Position numbers and translations under genes: made by a program. The notes below the pieces were generated by a model. The model searched no databases and was not told where the DNA came from. It saw only the letters and a list, made by a program, of their open reading frames with translations. From Acidobacteriota bacterium (lineage in GTDB: Bacteria > Acidobacteriota > Blastocatellia > Pyrinomonadales > Pyrinomonadaceae), in NCBI GenBank assembly GCA_019239425.1, contig JAFAZX010000028.1, positions 62,001 to 126,000 on the forward strand: a stretch of 64,000 nucleotides of DNA, given 5' to 3'. Positions 61,030-64,000 of this stretch are shown here, piece after piece. Each line of letters opens with the position of its first letter. Position 1 is the stretch's first letter.

Positions 61030-63360
61030 TTATGGCTTGAAGCGTTGGCGGTATTCGATGGACGAGAGGAACGCCTTGACCATCTCGGCGCGGCGGTAGT
61101 CGCCGTTGAACTCGTTCAGCTTGCCGAGCCAGAAGAGGTAGCCGTCGAAGCTCGTGTCCGGCGCGGCGTCCGGGTCTCTCCTCAGATATCCGAAGTACTG
61201 CATCAGCACGAAGGCGCGTGTGAACTCGGCCGAGCGGAAGTTCTCCGTCTCGGCGAAGCGGCGCAGGACGCTCGCGCGCGTCTCGCGGCCGTCTGTGAGC
61301 CGCGCGATGAGGTCGGCCTCCTCCATCGGCCCGATGCGGTTCCCAGAGTTCAGGTTGAGCGCCTGCACGTACTGCGTGGGCGTCTGCCCCGTCGGGAAGG
61401 CGGCCGCGAAGGCCGGGCGCGCGACGAAGGCGTTGATGAAGTCACGCTTGTTCGCCTCAAGCTGCGCCTCCCAGTTCTGCGCGCCGACGATGACGCCGCG
61501 GCTTATCTCCTGCGTGTCGCGCAGGAAGTCCGTGAGGCGGACGGGCACGGGCGTCCCCGGCAAATTGCCGAACGCGGCCTTGTGCAGAAGGTAGACAAGG
61601 TATCCGGTCTGCTGAAACTCGATGGAGAGGAAGAACGCGGCCGAAGTGTCGATGCGCTTCACCTCGCGGCAGCCCGCGGCCTCTGTCCCGGTGCCGCACG
61701 ACTCGATGCCCTGAACCCAGAACTGCAAGCCCGAAGCGTCCGGCTCGCGGTTGAGAAAATCGTGGTAGTGCTGGCGGACGAAGAAGTCGGAGCGGTCGAT
61801 GGGATTCGCCGTGTTCCCCGCGTCGTCGTCCTGAATCGTCACGACCCGGCTCGGCGGCACTTCGAGCGTCCCGCGGGAGCCGACGAAGTTGCTGAGCGTA
61901 ACCGTCAGCGTCTCGGCACGCTCCTGCGTGTCGTCGTTGGTGAAGAGGAGGTCGATAGTCTTCAGCGTCTCGCCCGGGGCGAAGTGGAGCGTGCCGAACG
62001 CCGCCGTGTAGTCCGTGCGCGAAGAGGCCGTGCCGTCGGCCGTCGCGTAATCGACGTAGATGTCCACGGTCGTGTCGCCCGTGCGGACGACGGGGATGGA
62101 CGCGCCGCCCCCTGCTTCCGGGACGAAGACGGAGGGGGAGCCGAACTTGACCTCGGGCGTCGGCGTCGTGTTCGGCGGCAGCGCCGCGCCGTTGTCCACG
62201 ACGGGGTAGACTTCGCCCGTGCCGTAGCTCGCCGCGTAGAGGTTCCCCGACTCGTCCTCGCCGAAGGCGGAGATTTGAATCGCCGTGTCGAGCAGAAGGC
62301 TGCTCTGCCAACTGCTCCCGTTCTTCTTCAGAGACCAGATGCGCCCGCTGCAAAAGTCTCCGTAGAAGTAGAGTCCCTGCATCCTCGGGTACTGCCCGGC
62401 GCGGTAGACGTAGCCGCCCGTCACCGAGCAGTTGCCGGCCGAGTGGTCGTATTCGACCACGGGCGGCGTCAGCCCGGCCGCGCTGCAAGGGTTCGGGTTG
62501 AAGCAGTGCGTCCCCTCCATGATGCGCCAGCCGTAGTTCTCGCCGCCCGCGCTCGAAGAGGGCTGGAAGTCTATCTCCTCCCACGAGCCCTGCCCCACGT
62601 CCGCGATGAAGAGGTCGAACGTCGCGCGGTCGAAAGAGAAGCGCCAGGGGTTGCGCACGCCGAGCGCCCAAATCTCGGGACGGAAGGCGGCGTTCGAGAC
62701 GAAGGGGTTCGAGGCCGGGACGGTGTACGTATACGGCCGCCCCGTCTCGGTGTCGAGCCTCAGAATCTTGCCGAGCAGTTGGCCCGGGTTCTGCGCGCGG
62801 TTGCCGGGGTCGCCCGCGTCGCCGCCGTCGCCCATGCCTATGTAGAGCATGCGGTCGTTGGGGCCGAAGGCGAGCTGCCCGCCGTTGTGGTTGGCGAAGG
62901 GCTGCGGGATGGTGAGAAGAATCTGCTCGCTCGCGGAATCGGCCGCGTCCGCGTTGGACGCGTTCCTTTGGAAGCGAGAGATGACGGTGTTGCCGGCCGT
63001 GTTCGTGTAGTCGACGTAGAAGTAGCCCTTGCGCGCGTAGTCGGGCGGGAAGGCGAGGCCGAGCAGGCCGCGCTCGCCGCCCGTGCTGACGCGCCCGCCG
63101 ATGTCGAGGAACGGCGAGGGCTGGGGCACGCCGCTCTTGACGATCCGTATGCGCCCGCCCTGCTCGACGACGAAGAGGCGGTTCGAGCCGTCGCCCGCGT
63201 GCCCGATGCCGACGGGCGAGCTGAAGCCCTTGATGGAAGTGCCGAGCGCGAGCGTCGGCAGTTCGTTGGTCTGCGCCCGCGAGACGTTAGAGTTTGCTGA
63301 GGTGAGGTAACAGGCAAGCGCGGCACAGACGAATGCCGCGAACAGGACTCGGCGGTACAT
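61030..63360 (-). CDS. Secreted sugar dehydrogenase with Calx-beta and DUF4214 domains
   Basis: 776 aa. Signal peptide ends near SRAQT (about 31). The PQQ-dependent glucose/sorbosone dehydrogenase propeller (about 40-370) has SPVGIGHAGDGSNRLFVVEQ, GERGLLGLAF, NHNGGQLAFGPND and WEEIDF. A Calx-beta domain follows (about 405-505; TADGTASSRTDYTA). The C-terminal region (about 520-776) carries DUF4214-type repeats (FFVRQHYHDFLNREPDASGLQFW and a second FGYLRRDPDAAPD). Would oxidise sugars or aldehydes outside the cell. This three-part fusion is common in acidobacteria. Confidence 0.88.
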   Translation of the reverse strand: MYRRVLFAAFVCAALACYLTSANSNVSRAQTNELPTLALGTSIKGFSSPVGIGHAGDGSNRLFVVEQGGRIRIVKSGVPQPSPFLDIGGRVSTGGERGLLGLAFPPDYARKGYFYVDYTNTAGNTVISRFQRNASNADAADSASEQILLTIPQPFANHNGGQLAFGPNDRMLYIGMGDGGDAGDPGNRAQNPGQLLGKILRLDTETGRPYTYTVPASNPFVSNAAFRPEIWALGVRNPWRFSFDRATFDLFIADVGQGSWEEIDFQPSSSAGGENYGWRIMEGTHCFNPNPCSAAGLTPPVVEYDHSAGNCSVTGGYVYRAGQYPRMQGLYFYGDFCSGRIWSLKKNGSSWQSSLLLDTAIQISAFGEDESGNLYAASYGTGEVYPVVDNGAALPPNTTPTPEVKFGSPSVFVPEAGGGASIPVVRTGDTTVDIYVDYATADGTASSRTDYTAAFGTLHFAPGETLKTIDLLFTNDDTQERAETLTVTLSNFVGSRGTLEVPPSRVVTIQDDDAGNTANPIDRSDFFVRQHYHDFLNREPDASGLQFWVQGIESCGTGTEAAGCREVKRIDTSAAFFLSIEFQQTGYLVYLLHKAAFGNLPGTPVPVRLTDFLRDTQEISRGVIVGAQNWEAQLEANKRDFINAFVARPAFAAAFPTGQTPTQYVQALNLNSGNRIGPMEEADLIARLTDGRETRASVLRRFAETENFRSAEFTRAFVLMQYFGYLRRDPDAAPDTSFDGYLFWLGKLNEFNGDYRRAEMVKAFLSSIEYRQRFKP

Positions 63361-63395
63361 ACTCCCCTCCCTTATTCGACCTACAGCTATAGCTA

Positions 63396-63475
63396 CATGG
63401 ATTTCAACACAGAGACACAGCTTAAAGACAATAGGTCAACAAGCTGGTCTCTGTGTCTCTGTGTTGAAATCCATC
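63396..63475. repeat. Octad inverted repeat, family D (D3)
   Basis: Arms 63396-63423 and 63442-63475 include ACACAGAG units and extend into a unique ATGGATTTCAAC stem. It lies between the sugar dehydrogenase start and the early stop of the BchH-like gene. Confidence 0.88.
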
Positions 63476-63502
63476 TCACTCCACGGTCACCCCCGAGAAC
63501 AC

Positions 63503-64000
63503 CTAAAGGTGAACCGCGCCGGCCTTCTCCTCGATGGCCGAGTAGAGCCTCTCGCGCTCCCGCGCGTCCGACGACTGGCGGTAGGCGCTCAGGAGTTCTT
63601 TCAGCGAAGCGAGTTCTCGGTAGAGACCCGCGTCCTCGACCGGGGGAGTCAGGTACGAGACGAGTCCGGCGTACGAGCGGCGCCGGGCAATCGAACCTTC
63701 GGACGGGTTGTTGACGCTGTAAAGATAGACGTGCGGCAGCTCGCCGATCAAGCGGTCGGGCCAGCACTCGCCCGACAACCCGACCTGCTTGCCCGGCATG
63801 AACTCCAGCGACCCGTGCGTCCCGACGTGCACGACCGCGTCGGCCTCGAAGACCTTCTCGAGATACGTGTAGAGCGCCGCGAAGCCGTGGTGCGGCGCGC
63901 CGCCGCGCGACATGAGCAGGCGCATCGGGTCGCCCTCGTAGCCGAACGTCGGCTGCACGGCGACGAAGGCGTTGCCGAGTCGCACGCCCTGAATCAAGAG
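63503..64000 (-). CDS. Magnesium-chelatase H-type protein (BchH-like), partial and C-terminally short
   Basis: 166 codons; the 5' part lies beyond the right edge. [47 protein letters not shown] and [16 protein letters not shown] match the BchH/ChlH subunit, which inserts Mg into protoporphyrin IX, more closely than CobN (which reads HGT-EWLPGK). In normal BchH several hundred residues follow this point. Here the frame stops after KAGAVHL, with no continuation in any frame before repeat D3. Either the subunit is split or truncated, or this is a divergent family member. Confidence 0.75.
   Translation of the reverse strand, partial: LLIQGVRLGNAFVAVQPTFGYEGDPMRLLMSRGGAPHHGFAALYTYLEKVFEADAVVHVGTHGSLEFMPGKQVGLSGECWPDRLIGELPHVYLYSVNNPSEGSIARRRSYAGLVSYLTPPVEDAGLYRELASLKELLSAYRQSSDARERERLYSAIEEKAGAVHL

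Noticed and set aside
61045-63300. 751-codon plus-strand frame opposite the sugar dehydrogenase gene
   Set aside because: Same cause; no motif, and the opposite strand has a signal peptide and clear propeller and DUF4214 signatures.
63503-64000. CobN (cobaltochelatase) as the identity of the edge gene
   Set aside because: The motif [11 protein letters not shown] and the SYLTPP-type region fit BchH/ChlH better than CobN's HGT-EWLPGK, though a search would be needed to close the question.

Overview
The window is GC-rich DNA, about two thirds G+C by eye outside one poorer island, with densely packed genes. It is most likely a chromosomal piece of an Acidobacteriota, probably class Blastocatellia. 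That placement is inferred from a VWFA-related protein of the acidobacterial type (32.5-33.7 kb), the gene families present, and a magnesium-chelatase H (BchH-like) fragment at the right edge. No rRNA, tRNA, CRISPR array or transposase gene was seen.

Layout. 0-9.5 kb: partial nucleotidyltransferase, O-methyltransferase, NtrC-type regulator and membrane histidine kinase, OmpA-domain protein, FG-GAP protein with a small membrane protein and an OmpR-type regulator, all on the minus strand. 9.7-13.5 kb: ABC exporter, then yicC-gmk-rpoZ. 13.6-20.2 kb: ETF-quinone oxidoreductase, CDO-like cupin, GIY-YIG nuclease overlapping a YyaL/DUF255 thioredoxin-domain protein, RNase D. 20.4-29.4 kb: HD-GYP/GAF/GGDEF protein, pyruvate dehydrogenase operon (E1 alpha, a TonB-C protein, E1 beta, E2), EamA permease, CDF cation exporter. 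29.4-35.6 kb: an integron-type cassette array lacking an integrase in the window, all on the minus strand, with five attC-like sites. 35.7-43.6 kb: mutS with a coupled nuclease-like gene, a Ser/Gly/His-rich secreted protein, ftsH and stress-type small proteins. 43.9-60.3 kb: ferredoxin, then a long minus-strand respiratory cluster (Rieske, cytochrome b, subunit-IV-like b, octaheme cytochrome c, copper-site lipoprotein, heme O synthase, aa3-type oxidase subunits and accessory proteins). 60.6-64 kb: glutaredoxin-like protein, sugar dehydrogenase/Calx-beta/DUF4214 protein, and a BchH-like gene that stops early.

Two features are not explained by ordinary gene content. First, at least 17 intergenic inverted repeats have arms built from tandem degenerate 7-8 bp units. 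They fall into five sequence families (called A-E here) with one shared architecture. They sit at gene ends, often supply the stop codon, sometimes enclose a GC-rich terminator hairpin, and once one family is nested in another. Second, the cassette array has recognisable attC sites, mostly unknown cassette genes, two unusually large cassettes (PhoD-like and VWFA-like), and an adjoining 40-bp tandem repeat whose units carry attC-core-like heptamers.

Working together: pyruvate dehydrogenase and ETF-QO feed electrons to quinone. The bc-type complex, octaheme cytochrome, copper lipoprotein and aa3 oxidase would carry them to oxygen. The BchH-like fragment hints at (bacterio)chlorophyll synthesis but does not prove it.
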